From contig NC_057865.1 of the NCBI RefSeq assembly GCF_019393635.1, positions 301,706,885 to 301,770,884 of the forward strand: DNA of 64,000 bases. The letters run 5' to 3'. The position numbers and the translations under genes were made by a program. Source of the DNA: Dromiciops gliroides (lineage: Eukaryota > Chordata > Mammalia > Microbiotheria > Microbiotheriidae). Position 1 is the stretch's first letter. Each line of letters opens with the position of its first letter. The notes under the pieces are model-generated. The model made no database searches. It saw nothing but the letters and a program-made list of their open reading frames with translations, and was not told the origin of the DNA. This document shows positions 11,084-20,743 of this stretch, one piece after another.

Positions 11084-11792
11084 GTAAGACTTTCCCATCA
11101 ATTCCGAGGCAGTTGATTGGCACCTGGTAACGTGGCAGGTTGATTTGTTCTCGGCGGCGGCCTGGCTGGGCCTGAGGTGGGGTGGGGGGCCCAGCGATCG
11201 GGCTTCGTTGGCAAGGAGGGAAATGAAGTTTTAGAAAACCCCCCCAGGCTGCTCCGGAAAGGGGAGCTTCTGAATCTTCGTGGCCCTGGTAGCAAGAAAT
11301 AGAGATTGTAGATTTGGGATTTCACACTATTTGAGTCTTCTGGTGAGGGTGGGGTGGGCACTCCTTCACCCCAACTTGTTTCCAACCAGGGAGAAAGAGT
11401 TGAAGGAGAAGGAAGAGGACGATGGAGGGCTCTGGCTCTTCTTGGACAAAAGTCCACTTCAGCTGGTATTTCTGAATTCACAAGTCCGACTGGGGCCTGG
11501 CCTGGCCTGGCCTGGCCTGCACCACCTTTCCTCGCCCTCCCTGCCTCCCTTGTTTCCTTTAGGAGGACCTTGTCTGTCTGTCTGTCTGTCTTTAAAGTAC
11601 AAGGAAAGGCCCACAGGAAGAAAGGCAATGTCCTAAGAGGGACTTGGGGGTCTCCCCCACTCTCCCATTAGGTTTCCTTAACAACCTTCTCCAAAGGCAG
11701 TGCAGACTTAACAGGGAGCTCCAGAGTTGGAGCTGAGCCCCGCCATTCTCACTTTTTCAATGGACAGGCTCTCTGGGCCTTCCTTCCTTCCT
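11084..11792 (+). other. Start of presumed first long intron
   Basis: Unique sequence with GCCTGGCCTG tandem units near 11498-11520 and (TGTC)n at about 11572-11592. No repeat insertion or further exon seen. Confidence 0.4.
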
Positions 11793-11893
11793 CTCCTCCT
11801 CCTCCTCCTCCTCCTCCTCCTCCTCCTCCTCCTCCTCCTTCTTCTTCTTCTTCTTCTTCTTCTTCTTCTTCTTCTTCTTCTTCTTCTTCTTCT

Positions 11894-11931
<38 letters not shown>
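11793..11931. repeat. Composite (CCT)n(CTT)n(CT)n tract
   Basis: About 140 bp of pure pyrimidine made of three blocks: CCT to about 11838, CTT to about 11899, then CT. It gives poly-Leu on + and poly-Glu/Gly on -, both artefacts of the repeat. Confidence 0.97.
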
Positions 11932-11935
<4 letters not shown>

Positions 11936-13212
11936 TTTTCTCTCTCCCCCCTCCCTCCCTTCCCCCTCTTTCTTTCTAAAGTGAGATCCATGTTGAATTC
12001 CTCAGAAGCAAAATTTCTCTTTAAAAAAAAAACAACTTTCTGTGTTTGCTTCGTGTGTCTATTTAGATACCAATCAGAGGGATTTCTACATGGAATACTA
12101 GAGAGCAGCATCTCCAACAGCTCCAGGGTAACAGGGCTGGAGAGATGCTGCTCATTGTCCTGAAACCCCTCTCAGTTTGGGGAGAGCAGGCCCTCCATCG
12201 GCCCTGGGAGCCGTCCTTGGGCGCCCCCAAATTCATCCACAGCTCAATGGCGAAAGCTCCATTTTCATACAGTCTCCACCCCACGACAAAAGGAAAGCGC
12301 AGAGAAGGGAGCTGTGCAGAATCTATTTCCGGAATAGCTCCAAAGGGTCTTTTGGGGGAAGCAGGAGTGCTTGCTTCTTAAACTCCTGAACCCGGAGCCG
12401 TTTCTCTCCAGCCGCTTCGGTTGTTGCTCAGATTTTCTCTTGAGCTGCTTCGGGGTTCCCAGCATTTCTCCTTCCCTCCACCACCCCCCCCCCCTTCGTC
12501 CAAAGCCAGGCTGGAAATCGGGCCCCAGTCGGACGCTGTTTGAGGCGACATTTTATAGCAGCTTGAATCCTAAGCAGAGCAAAGAGCCCCTAAGCCACTG
12601 TAATAAACAGGCACTTGTAGGTGGGTCAGGCAGGAGGCTCTGCCAGCGTCTTGACAAGGCCAGGCCGGAGAGGACAAGGAAGGAGGTAGGAGTGTCCAGC
12701 GAAGCCATCACAGACTTGATGGCAACAGGGAAATGAATTCCTGCAGAGAAGGTTAGAGGAGGCTCAGGGTGTGGATCTTCAGGTAGATGAGGACAGAGCT
12801 GGTGGGGCTTAATGCCTGTGGCAGAACATGCAAAGTTCCACACTGCACCCCCCCACCCCCGCAATGGCCGACTCTGAGGACCCTGACTTGCGGCAGGCCT
12901 TCTTCGGGCCCTTCCCTTCCCTGTCCTCTTCTCACTCACCATTGTGGTTTGGGGAAGGGTGCTTTGTCTGAAAAAGAATGGAGCAGGCCCTGAGCTCGGA
13001 GGGGGTTGTGGAAAGAGCTCCATGAAATACCCCCGGAAACAAACTCAGACTTGAGTCCCAAACTCACATGGAACTTCCTCATAGAACTACAGGGGCTTAT
13101 TTCTCTGGAAAGAAACGAAAGGTCGGGTCTCTGGTGAATGTGACCTCCATGTAGATCACAGCCCCTTTGCTTGGCTCCTCCTAAGCTTCGGGAAGGCTGA
13201 GTTGGGAGACAG
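11932..13212. other. Unique intronic-type sequence
   Basis: No exon or interspersed repeat recognised. The stretch at about 12540-12620 is complex and AT-containing and could be conserved. The rest is GC-moderate with no distinctive feature. Confidence 0.45.
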
Positions 13213-13213
13213 A

Positions 13214-13260
<47 letters not shown>
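13213..13260. repeat. (GT)n microsatellite
   Basis: A GT run with one TTT interruption near the 5' end. Confidence 0.95.
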
Positions 13261-13261
<1 letters not shown>

Positions 13262-15424
13262 TGAGGGGGTTACTGACCATCCATTCTGAATGCCGTGTCA
13301 GCTGCCTTAGGCCCATCTTGAGTTCAGCCAGCATTCTACTCCAGGGGTATAAGCTTCGGAATAAATGGTGGGAAGTTGTGGAGATGGGTGGTTTGGGGTG
13401 GAGAAAGTCATTGCCCCCCCCCTTCCCCTCCTCCACACCTTTGGAGACCTATTTGATGGCTTATTAAAACACTAGAACTGGAATATCCTGCAGTCAAGTT
13501 GGGAAGGGAGAGGAGACTTTTCATAATTATAATTCTGTGAGGTGGAGCATTTTGTAAAAGCACAGCCAATGGTGGTGTGTGGAATGGCGGCCTGTGCTGG
13601 CGATGCTGGGCATCCATATTTGTCCCGCATGAGCTCTTAGCAAAAACCCTGGTAAGAACTGGGAGGGTTTGCTTCTGGAAGTGGAGAATTTCTGGGTTTG
13701 GAGGGCCAGCCCTTGGGGGGTATGGAAGGATAGGGGGTAGCCCCCCTTCCTGTAGAATTTTACTAGGCAGAAATGTGGGTGTCCCTTTAGGAAGCCATAT
13801 GAGAAGCTCTATTCGTCCACGGCCTACAAATGCACGGCCTGGCTGTGACCAGCCATGCTGGGGAATGGGAGCACAGCATCGATTCCTAAACCAAATGAGG
13901 CGCCCTGCTCACCCATCTCCAGGATTCTACTCCTGGCTCTGGGCTGTCGGTGGCTTTTTTGTTGTTGCTGCCGTTGTTTTAGGAAGATGTGCACAGAAAG
14001 ACAATTCTGGTAGGCCAGCTCTGCTTTCTCAGGAGATAGAACATCCCATTCAGGAGAAAAAAAAGGGAAAGAAAGAAAAGAAGGTTTTTTTAGGATTAAG
14101 AAAAGGTAAGAGAGCAAGCCAGGCATAGTCATGACATATAAACACTTCTGCTGATGGGGCCTCAGATTTCTGCCCTTCCTGAATTTAAAATATTGAGATA
14201 TGATTGGAAGGCAAAGAGAAGGCATGGAGCCTATGTGCCATTGTGTGCGTGTGGTGTGCTGTCAGAGGGCTGGGCCCTGGGCCCCCCTTCTTTCCTCATC
14301 AGGACAGATGCTGTTCCGAGATCATTGCTCCTAGGATCCCTGGGAGGGAGGTAAAAGCTGAAGGGAGGTAGAGAGGCAGACAGCTTCCTAGTACCTGGCG
14401 GACTGGGGGTGGGGGGGGTAGGAAAGAAGGAAGAGGAGGAAGAGGAGGAGGAAGAAGGAGGAAGAGGAGAGGAGGAGGAGAAGGAGGACACAAGGAAGAG
14501 CACTTAGCTGTCCCGAGCTTGCCTGGTGGACATGCTGAAGCAAAGCATGGGGTCTAGCCGGCAGCCATCAGTGATGTTCCCTCAGTCTTTGGCTCTTCCG
14601 GGGTGGCAGGAACCCAGGCTGGGTGACACCTTCCTTTCAGAAAGCTGAAATGGGTCCTAATGAGGCATTTCCCCGTAAATGCAGTGCAGCTTGTTTTCTG
14701 CTTGGAACAGGTGCAGATCAGCAGCCCATTTTGCTTAGCGGGTTATTACATGGGGGCCAGAACAGTGCTGTTTGCTGTGCAAGATGGTGCCTTCTGAGGT
14801 GGAGCGGGTGGACCTCAACATGGGGCTTGCTCTACACATGGCCTTGGCCTTTCTGAGGGAGCATGGAGGAGAAGGAGGAGGCAGCCTGGGGGGGGGCAGG
14901 GTAGGTACCATGGGCATCAGAGCTCTGGCTTGGGTGGTATTAGATTTCCTCCTTGCCGGGGAGACGTGGCTACCTTGGTGGGGGGCAGACCTTTTTCCAA
15001 GGGGCAAACTGGAGGGGGAAAGTAATGGGGTATGAACAACTATTTGAAAGATGAGACCATCCATTTCAGGCTGGCTCATCAATGACCAAACCCTCCAAGC
15101 CCCCCAAACCGGAGTGTTGGATCGTTTTGTTTTGGAGCTAAAGTAGCTTCCGGGCACGAGCGAATGGAGCCGTTCTGCTATTGGTTTCCTAGAGGGAGGA
15201 CTACGTAATCAATGAGAACAGAGGATCCATTTCTCATTTTATGTTTGGGGTGGGGGGAGGGGCAGGTTAATCGTTTTACTTTTCTTTGGGATCACATAGG
15301 AAAACTTCTTCATGAAAGGTCTACAGCCTCTGATCTGAAGAAAGAGACTCAACCTCTCAACTGCAAAGCCCAGCCCATGCCATGCGGGTCTCTGCTTCTT
15401 ACCGATTACCTAAGATATCATGGG
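13261..15424. other. Unique intronic-type sequence
   Basis: No gene or interspersed repeat recognised. A polypurine AGG/AAG stretch lies at about 14420-14490. The open frame at 13577-14128 (183 codons) has no recognised domain and no splice borders. Confidence 0.45.
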
Positions 15425-15600
15425 GCTTTAGAGATGGCAGGAATCTAGTGATGATTTAGTCCAAGCCCCTCCTTTTAAAGATGAGAAAGCTGAGACAGGA
15501 AGTGATTTGCTGAGGGTCACCTCCCCAGGAAGGGGCAGATCTGGGAATCCGACCCTGACCCTCTTCCAGTCAGGGGCTCTTTTCCCTGCCCCCACTCCCA
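15425..15600 (-). repeat. MIR-class SINE, antisense
   Basis: Reads in reverse as a decayed MIR/CORE element: a 'TTTAAAGATGAGAAAGCTGAG' type block, a ligand-like 'GGGTCACCT' core and a terminal 'CTCTTCCAGTCAGGGGCTCTT' type block are all recognisable with substitutions. It is the first interspersed repeat seen in the window. Confidence 0.6.
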
Positions 15601-16039
15601 TTCAGGACTCTGAAAACCAGGGATCTTGAAATATGGTATTTGTTGTCTCTGGGTGGGGAAAACATTGCCAGAATCTGGGGATGCCCGGCTCGCAGAGCCC
15701 CTGGGGGTGATCGTGAGGATTATGATGTTAGATCTGAACTGAGCGCCCTTCGAGGCTCGCTCATTGTCCGGCACCAGTGGGTCGAAACAATTCGGGATGC
15801 CATCTCAGCCTGCCAAAGGACAGGCATTGGGCAAAGAAGGGAAAGAGGAGCCTGGGAGTCCATGTTTCAAAAGGAGAGACGGAACAAGCCAGGGAGCCTT
15901 TCATTTGCTCCACAGAAGTTCTAGCTTCTGGTAGACATTTGATGTGATCTGAATGAGGACAGATATGGGGGCAGGCTGCCACTCACTGGCCCTTGCACTT
16001 TGAATGACAACAACACAAATTGGTGAAGATTTGCCAAGT

Positions 16040-16640
16040 GATTTCCTTAGGACCCTGTTGGGGAGGTGTGCCAATTCTCATTGTCTCCATTTTACAAATG
16101 AGGAGTCAGGCTTCAGGTAGGAGGGAGAGAGGCTGGAATGGTGGGCAGAGCCCTGGATGTTGGGTCTGAGTTCTGTGTCTGAATCCCTTAGTGACTGTGT
16201 AATGGTGGGCCCATCCCTTTTCTTCTCTGGACCCTGGTTTTGTCTTTGGAAAAATGAGGGAGTCCCTCTCAGCCCTGAATGGCCCACCCTCAGATTCAGA
16301 TCGTGTGCTGTGCTGACCATGTGGATCCCTGGTCTACAGCCTTGAGATCAAGTGAGTCCAAAGGGCCCATTTTCCAGATGAGAATATGCAGGTGACTGAT
16401 GAATCTGTTGTCACAGTGGTAGTGACAGAAATAGGATTCAAAGGTAGGGCCTTAGAGTTCACATGCAGGCTTGTTTCCACTCCCCAGCCCCATGGACTGT
16501 GCCGTGTTTTTGTGATTATATCCCCTTGTCTAATATAGTGTCTGACACATAGTGGGCTGTAAGTGAAGCTTGATGGACGGAAGTGCCAGAAGCGTCATTT
16601 GAACCCAGATCTCCTGACTCCAGGTGGTGACCGGGAGGCT
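16040..16640. repeat. Cluster of MIR and L2 remnants
   Basis: About 16040-16130 is an antisense MIR 3' half (CCATTTTACAAATGAGG). About 16135-16340 is a sense MIR (GCCCTGGATGTTGGG ... TTTGGAAAAATGAGGG). About 16345-16480 is another antisense copy. About 16510-16570 resembles an L2 3' end (GTCTGACACATAGTGGGC). About 16580-16625 is a further antisense MIR fragment. Family assignment is from memory of consensus features. Confidence 0.55.
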
Positions 16641-17640
16641 GTTCTGAGAGATAGTTACCACCATTCTGGCCCCAGGAAAGAGGTAGTTTGGGCAGAGCCC
16701 ACAAATTTGGTCTTTCTAGAAGCCAGTAAGAGCATGTGGGGAGAAGCAGTCACCCCCGCCTAACTGACGGAGTAGAAAAAACAGAAACAATTGTTTTAAC
16801 CACCAACAATGGGCCTTTATTCAATATTGATTTTCAGGGCTAATGAATGCTTTTTGGAGGGACCCAGGGCTTGAAGAAGTGAGAGCTTTCTTTGGGTTCT
16901 TCTCTGCAGAACCACAGGTACTGAACAGTTAAGGGGAGAGAGAGAGAGAGAGAATGAGAATGAATTGTTATAATTCTTGGGAAATTCCAACAAGAAAAGA
17001 CTTCCTTATTTTTCATGGTGACAAACCTTTCAGAAGTTTTTCCTGCTCTCTCTCTTTCAGCTGCATTTCCATCATCAAGGTAGTATAGGGTAGGAGAGAG
17101 GACCCGATCTACTCTGATGCCAGAGTTTCCATCCTGGTTCTTCTGTGTATCAGCTGTGACTGATACACAGTTACTTTTTCTCTCTGAGCTTTGGTCACCT
17201 ATTCTTACCTTGGGATCTGCAAACTTTTTAAAAAAAATATTTTGAAAACTCTGTTTCAACAGAGTTGATGTCTGTGATCCTGCTCTGTATTTTATTTGAT
17301 GCATTTTTTAGCCAGATTCTGCACAGGGTTCTTGGGCTTCACCAGGCTGACTGCCCAGGGGCCAGGAAAAAGGATCCTTGTGCAGGGAAGACTTCCTGAG
17401 AGCCTTGTGAGCCACGATTTGTGGCTTCCGCCGTTCTGCATCCCCTCCACAGCGTGTCTGTGCTGGCCTTGCAGAGACCTGGCCAGGGAGGCGCAGCATT
17501 TGGTTTTGATTCCTTCAGAGGTGTTGTGGTGGTGGCCAGGACAGTAATTGTCTCTTCTGCTGTCAGCAGGGTCTCTTGAGCTTGTTGGGCATTAGTGGTG
17601 CATAACAGCTTTCGGCACCCTAAGCTTTCTCCAGCCCCTG
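16641..17640. other. Unique sequence
   Basis: No exon or dispersed repeat recognised. A short (GA)n lies at about 16935-16953 and an AT-rich A-run near 17231. Confidence 0.45.
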
Positions 17641-17830
17641 AATTCCAGCCAGCTATAGCAGAATATTGTGGCAGAGAACCCACCCACTGGACTTCCTGGG
17701 TGACCTTGGAAAACTCACTTCCATTCTCTGCATCTCTGTTTCTTCTTAGGTAAGACGAAGGGGCTGTTCTAGATATTTCCAAAGCCCCTTCCAGTTTTGA
17801 ACCCTGAGAGTGGATAAATGGCCATCCAGG
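17640..17830 (+). repeat. MIR-class SINE, sense
   Basis: The CORE signature 'TTCCTGGGTGACCTTGG' and the following 'TCTCTGTTTCTTCTTAGG' correspond to the MIR core and 3' half. The element ends in a 'CCCCTTCCAGTTTTGA' type tail, the same tail region that is tandemly repeated elsewhere in this window. Confidence 0.6.
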
Positions 17831-18359
17831 GATGCTCTTGGTCTGGGCCCGATGCAGGGAAGCCCCTTTTGCTCTGTACACCAGGCCCCTCTGGTTGCTC
17901 CTTCCAAGCCTTCTCATGACTGTTCCCCACATTGTTGGGGTGGGTTTCTGGTCCTCAAAGTAGGCTCTAAGGGCTGGGGTGAGCATGGCTTCCTCGGGCT
18001 CCCCAGAGGCCATTGGGGAGCAAGAGCTGCACACTCTGGAGCTCAGCGCAGGGCCTGAACTCTGGTGAGATGGCCACCAGCACCCATGCCGTCTCCATAT
18101 GCTTCCTCTGCTGTGCTGAACGGCATTGACCAATGGCCTCAAATGCCACCAACAGCCCAGTGATCCTGCCCTGTGCTACAGCACAGTCAGCACAGGCCGT
18201 TGCCCTTTGTGAATTCAGGACGCTCCCTTCTCGGCTCCATTTATTGAAATGCTTCTCTTCCCATAGGTTTCAGCTTAGGTGCCCAATCGGTCCTGGAGAC
18301 ATCTCTGATTCCCATCCAGCTCCCTCATCTCCTCCCTGGATCACAGGCTCATAGGCTGA
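17831..18359. other. Unique sequence
   Basis: No exon or repeat recognised. The minus-strand frame spanning 17339-18142 (267 codons) crosses the MIR copy and shows no domain, so it is not called. Confidence 0.45.
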
Positions 18360-18625
18360 GAGCTACAAGGGGCCTCTGAGGCTGAGCCAGGGCAGCCGGG
18401 GTGGGGTGGAGGGCTTAAGTGATTGGTCACCCTGGGAATAAGTAGCAAAGGTGGGACCTGAACGCGACTCTTCTGCTTCCAGAGCCATTGACTGCCTTGA
18501 CTGGCAGCTTTTTGAGTGAAGGGGTGGGGTCTTCCCCTTCCTTTTTATCTCTGCCGTGGGCTGGCCACAGGACCCTGCACACAGCAGAGGTGACCAATAA
18601 CTTTGCTTTGGATTAAATGGAATCC
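18360..18625. repeat. Antisense MIR and L2 3' end
   Basis: About 18360-18495 reads as an antisense MIR (TTAAGTGATTGGTCACC, then GGGACCTGAACGCGAC). About 18520-18625 resembles an L2 3' terminus with 'GACCCTGCACACAGCAG'. Confidence 0.5.
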
Positions 18626-18659
18626 ATGTGTGCCTGGAAATAAGATTTCCAACAGATCA

Positions 18660-18887
18660 GACCTTGGGATACCGGAGCTGGCAGGGCCTTTGAGAGTGTC
18701 TAGACCAGGGCTTCTCAAACCTTTTCTACACGTGACCCCGGGGCATATAGTATATGAAATAGGTAGATATAACCTTTGACTGCTGTCAAATTTTTCACAA
18801 AACCCACATTCATTTAGCCACAGTTTAAGAACCTTTGGCCTAGACCAATATCTTCATTTTTTAAGGAAGGAAACTGAAGTGGGGGAG

Positions 18888-18890
<3 letters not shown>
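18660..18890 (-). repeat. Antisense MIR-like element split by a transposon
   Basis: 'GGAGCTGGCAGGGCC' at 18675 and 'TTCATTTTTTAAGGAAGGAA' at 18854 are the two halves of the usual antisense MIR module (…TCTAGTCCA…CATTTTACAGA…). They are separated by a 132-bp insertion. Removing the insertion and one target duplication restores the module. Confidence 0.65.
18698..18845. mobile_element. hAT (Charlie-type) non-autonomous transposon with TSD
   Basis: The 132-bp element (18706-18837) begins CAGGGCTTCTCAAAC and its reverse-complemented end begins CAAAGGTTCTTAAAC, an 11/15 terminal inverted repeat. It is flanked by 8-bp duplications GTCTAGAC (18698-18705) and GCCTAGAC (18838-18845). These fit the known hAT-Charlie preference nTCTAGAn. 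The interior has no coding capacity. Orientation is arbitrary. Confidence 0.8.

Positions 18891-18944
<54 letters not shown>
18891..18944. repeat. (TG)27 microsatellite
   Basis: A perfect TG run directly after the MIR-like element. Confidence 0.97.
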
Positions 18945-18948
<4 letters not shown>

Positions 18949-19124
18949 GGGCTTGTCTCTGTCTCCAAAGAGAAATAATCTACATTTTGAGGAGCTGGTT
19001 ACCTTTAGTTATTTTTCATAGATGAATCTACCTGTCTACTCCAAAATAAATTCCTTTGGGGACTTAATAAATGGTCCCCCACAATGGAGGTGCAGCCCCC
19101 TGCTCTCTATTAAGAGCTTTTCTT

Positions 19125-19325
19125 CAAATTATGGTGGTCAGGACTTCACAGGACAGCTGAGGGCCAGAATTGGGAGGGCCCTTGGAAATGACCCAGCCTG
19201 GAGGACCTCCCCATTTTTCTGAGGATGAGGTAGGTTGAGGTCCGTGGAAGGATAGAGAGTGAGCTGGCCAAGGCCAAGGGCAGTGGTGGAGTTGGGATTT
19301 GAACTTGAGACCACTATCCCAGACT
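19125..19325 (-). repeat. MIR-class SINE, antisense
   Basis: 'ATTGGGAGGGCCCTTGGAAA', then 'TTTTTCTGAGGATGAGG' and 'GGGATTTGAACTTGAGACC', are diverged but in the order expected for an antisense MIR-like element. Confidence 0.55.
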
Positions 19326-19351
19326 TCTGTAGTGGACGTCAACCCCATCCT

Positions 19352-19440
19352 TACGCGCGCGCGTGCACGCGCACACACATGAACTCACACACTCACACTT
19401 GAGCACACACACACAAGCATGCACACGCACATACACAATT
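19352..19440. repeat. (CG)n(CA)n alternating purine-pyrimidine tract
   Basis: ACGCGCGCGCGTGCACGCGC leads into CA-rich imperfect repeat. It is a strong candidate for Z-DNA. CGCGCG survives although the surroundings are CpG-depleted. Confidence 0.85.
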
Positions 19441-19444
19441 ACAT

Positions 19445-19760
19445 TCTGATGGCAAAATATTTGCTCTTTGGTGCCTTTGAACATCCAGTTCCAGGGAGGT
19501 CACTCTTCTAAAAATCGTCCCTTCTATTCCATAACTAAAGTAATGAGAATAGCATTTAGTAGAAACATTTGCCAGGTGATTTGAGTTTCTTAAATTCAGA
19601 ATTCTGTTGGAATATATTTAAGAGAGATATTTACATTTAGATCAGTCTTTGATAATTACATTTTAAATTATAATAAAATAATTATGCTGTGGCTGAGATT
19701 CTCCCCTATGTTTTCATGATAACCAAAGTGATTCTAAATTGCAAGTGTGTAGGGACTGGG
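19445..19760. other. AT-rich conserved non-coding candidate
   Basis: About 310 bp of complex AT-rich sequence without repeats, with several TAAT/ATTA cores (AATTACATTT, AAATAATTATG). The texture is that of a deeply conserved enhancer. It needs alignment to confirm. Confidence 0.35.
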
Positions 19761-20620
19761 CTACAAATGTTTGTTCGTGTGTGCTCTGTGTGCACACGCG
19801 TGACCAGCACTTGGAGAAGTAGGGAAGAGACAGAGGAATTGGGATAGTTTGGGGGTCAGCTGGCTCCCTTACTTTAGCCCCGCCCCGGCCTGGCCAAGAG
19901 GAGCCCTGTCTGGCTTGTGATCATTCCAGTTCTGAGACCGTGTTTCGATCAGCTGATGGAGCCCATCTTTCCCGTCATCATCACTGCTGCTGTTGTTATT
20001 GCTGTAGAACAAGGTGTGGCTTTTTAGATGGGGAGCTTTCCTTGTCACCAAGTCTGGGGGCGGGGGGGCAGTGGAAAGACTGACTTAGAAAGACTGCAAG
20101 CGGAGGCTTGGCACTGGTCGGTGCAGGGCCCTACTGGGCTCCATGACAGTAGGCACTGCTTCATCTCTTGTAGGGGGAGCGCATTTCCACCTCAGCAGAA
20201 GGGGGGTTACCCCAAGGCCTCCCCGCTCCCTCCTAACTGGGCCATTCCATGTTCTCTGTTTTCCCCTCTCGGCTTTGCTGTCCTCTAACCTGAGGTCCAC
20301 ATCCTCCCCGCTCTGCCTTCCTCCGTTCAAAGGCCTTGCCCAGCTCTGCCAACCTCGGGGTCTGTGCTGGTTATTCCAGGAGGGACCTTACACCTCAGGC
20401 GCTTGTGGGATTCTACAATAGTGGGCATGCAGAGCTTTATCTGGGGCTGGGGTGCCGTGCTTGCCATGGCGAGGGAGGCCTGGAGAGAATCTCTGCCCAT
20501 AGGATGGCTCCTCGCTTTAGTGCCCATTCCCACTCCCCTCAGCCCGTAGCACACCCCTCACTCTGCCCTCATGCCACATTCAGAAGATCAGCTCTTACCC
20601 CTTCTGTGGATCTCTTTCAG
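19761..20620. other. Unique sequence before exon candidate
   Basis: No interspersed repeat recognised. The last 30 bases form a good polypyrimidine/acceptor context (CTTCTGTGGATCTCTTTCAG) for the exon candidate at 20621. Confidence 0.4.
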
Positions 20621-20743
20621 CCAGTGGGAACAGGCTCCTCATCCGAGAGAACAGCGTAGCGGACATTTCCCCGGATCATCCCTCATCAGACCATCAGGTG
20701 TGTGCAAGGCTATGAGTGCGAGCGAGGCCCCTGCAAAGAGAGG
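20621..20743 (+). CDS. Candidate 5' coding exon (start MSASEAPAKR), product unknown
   Basis: The acceptor is CTCTTTCAG at 20612-20620 and the donor is AGAGAGG|GTAAGG with GT at 20744-20745. A weaker alternative donor lies at 20698 (ATCAG|GTGTGT). The 123 bp are CpG-rich (about seven CpG) in a CpG-poor neighbourhood, which suggests constraint. The only ATG in it is at 20712, with G at -3, and would encode MSASEAPAKR before an exon end two bases into the next codon. I do not recognise the peptide. It could instead be a 5' UTR exon. No homology was tested. Confidence 0.35.

Noticed and set aside
17339..18142. 267-codon minus-strand frame
   Set aside because: Overlaps a decayed MIR copy and shows no domain or exon boundaries.
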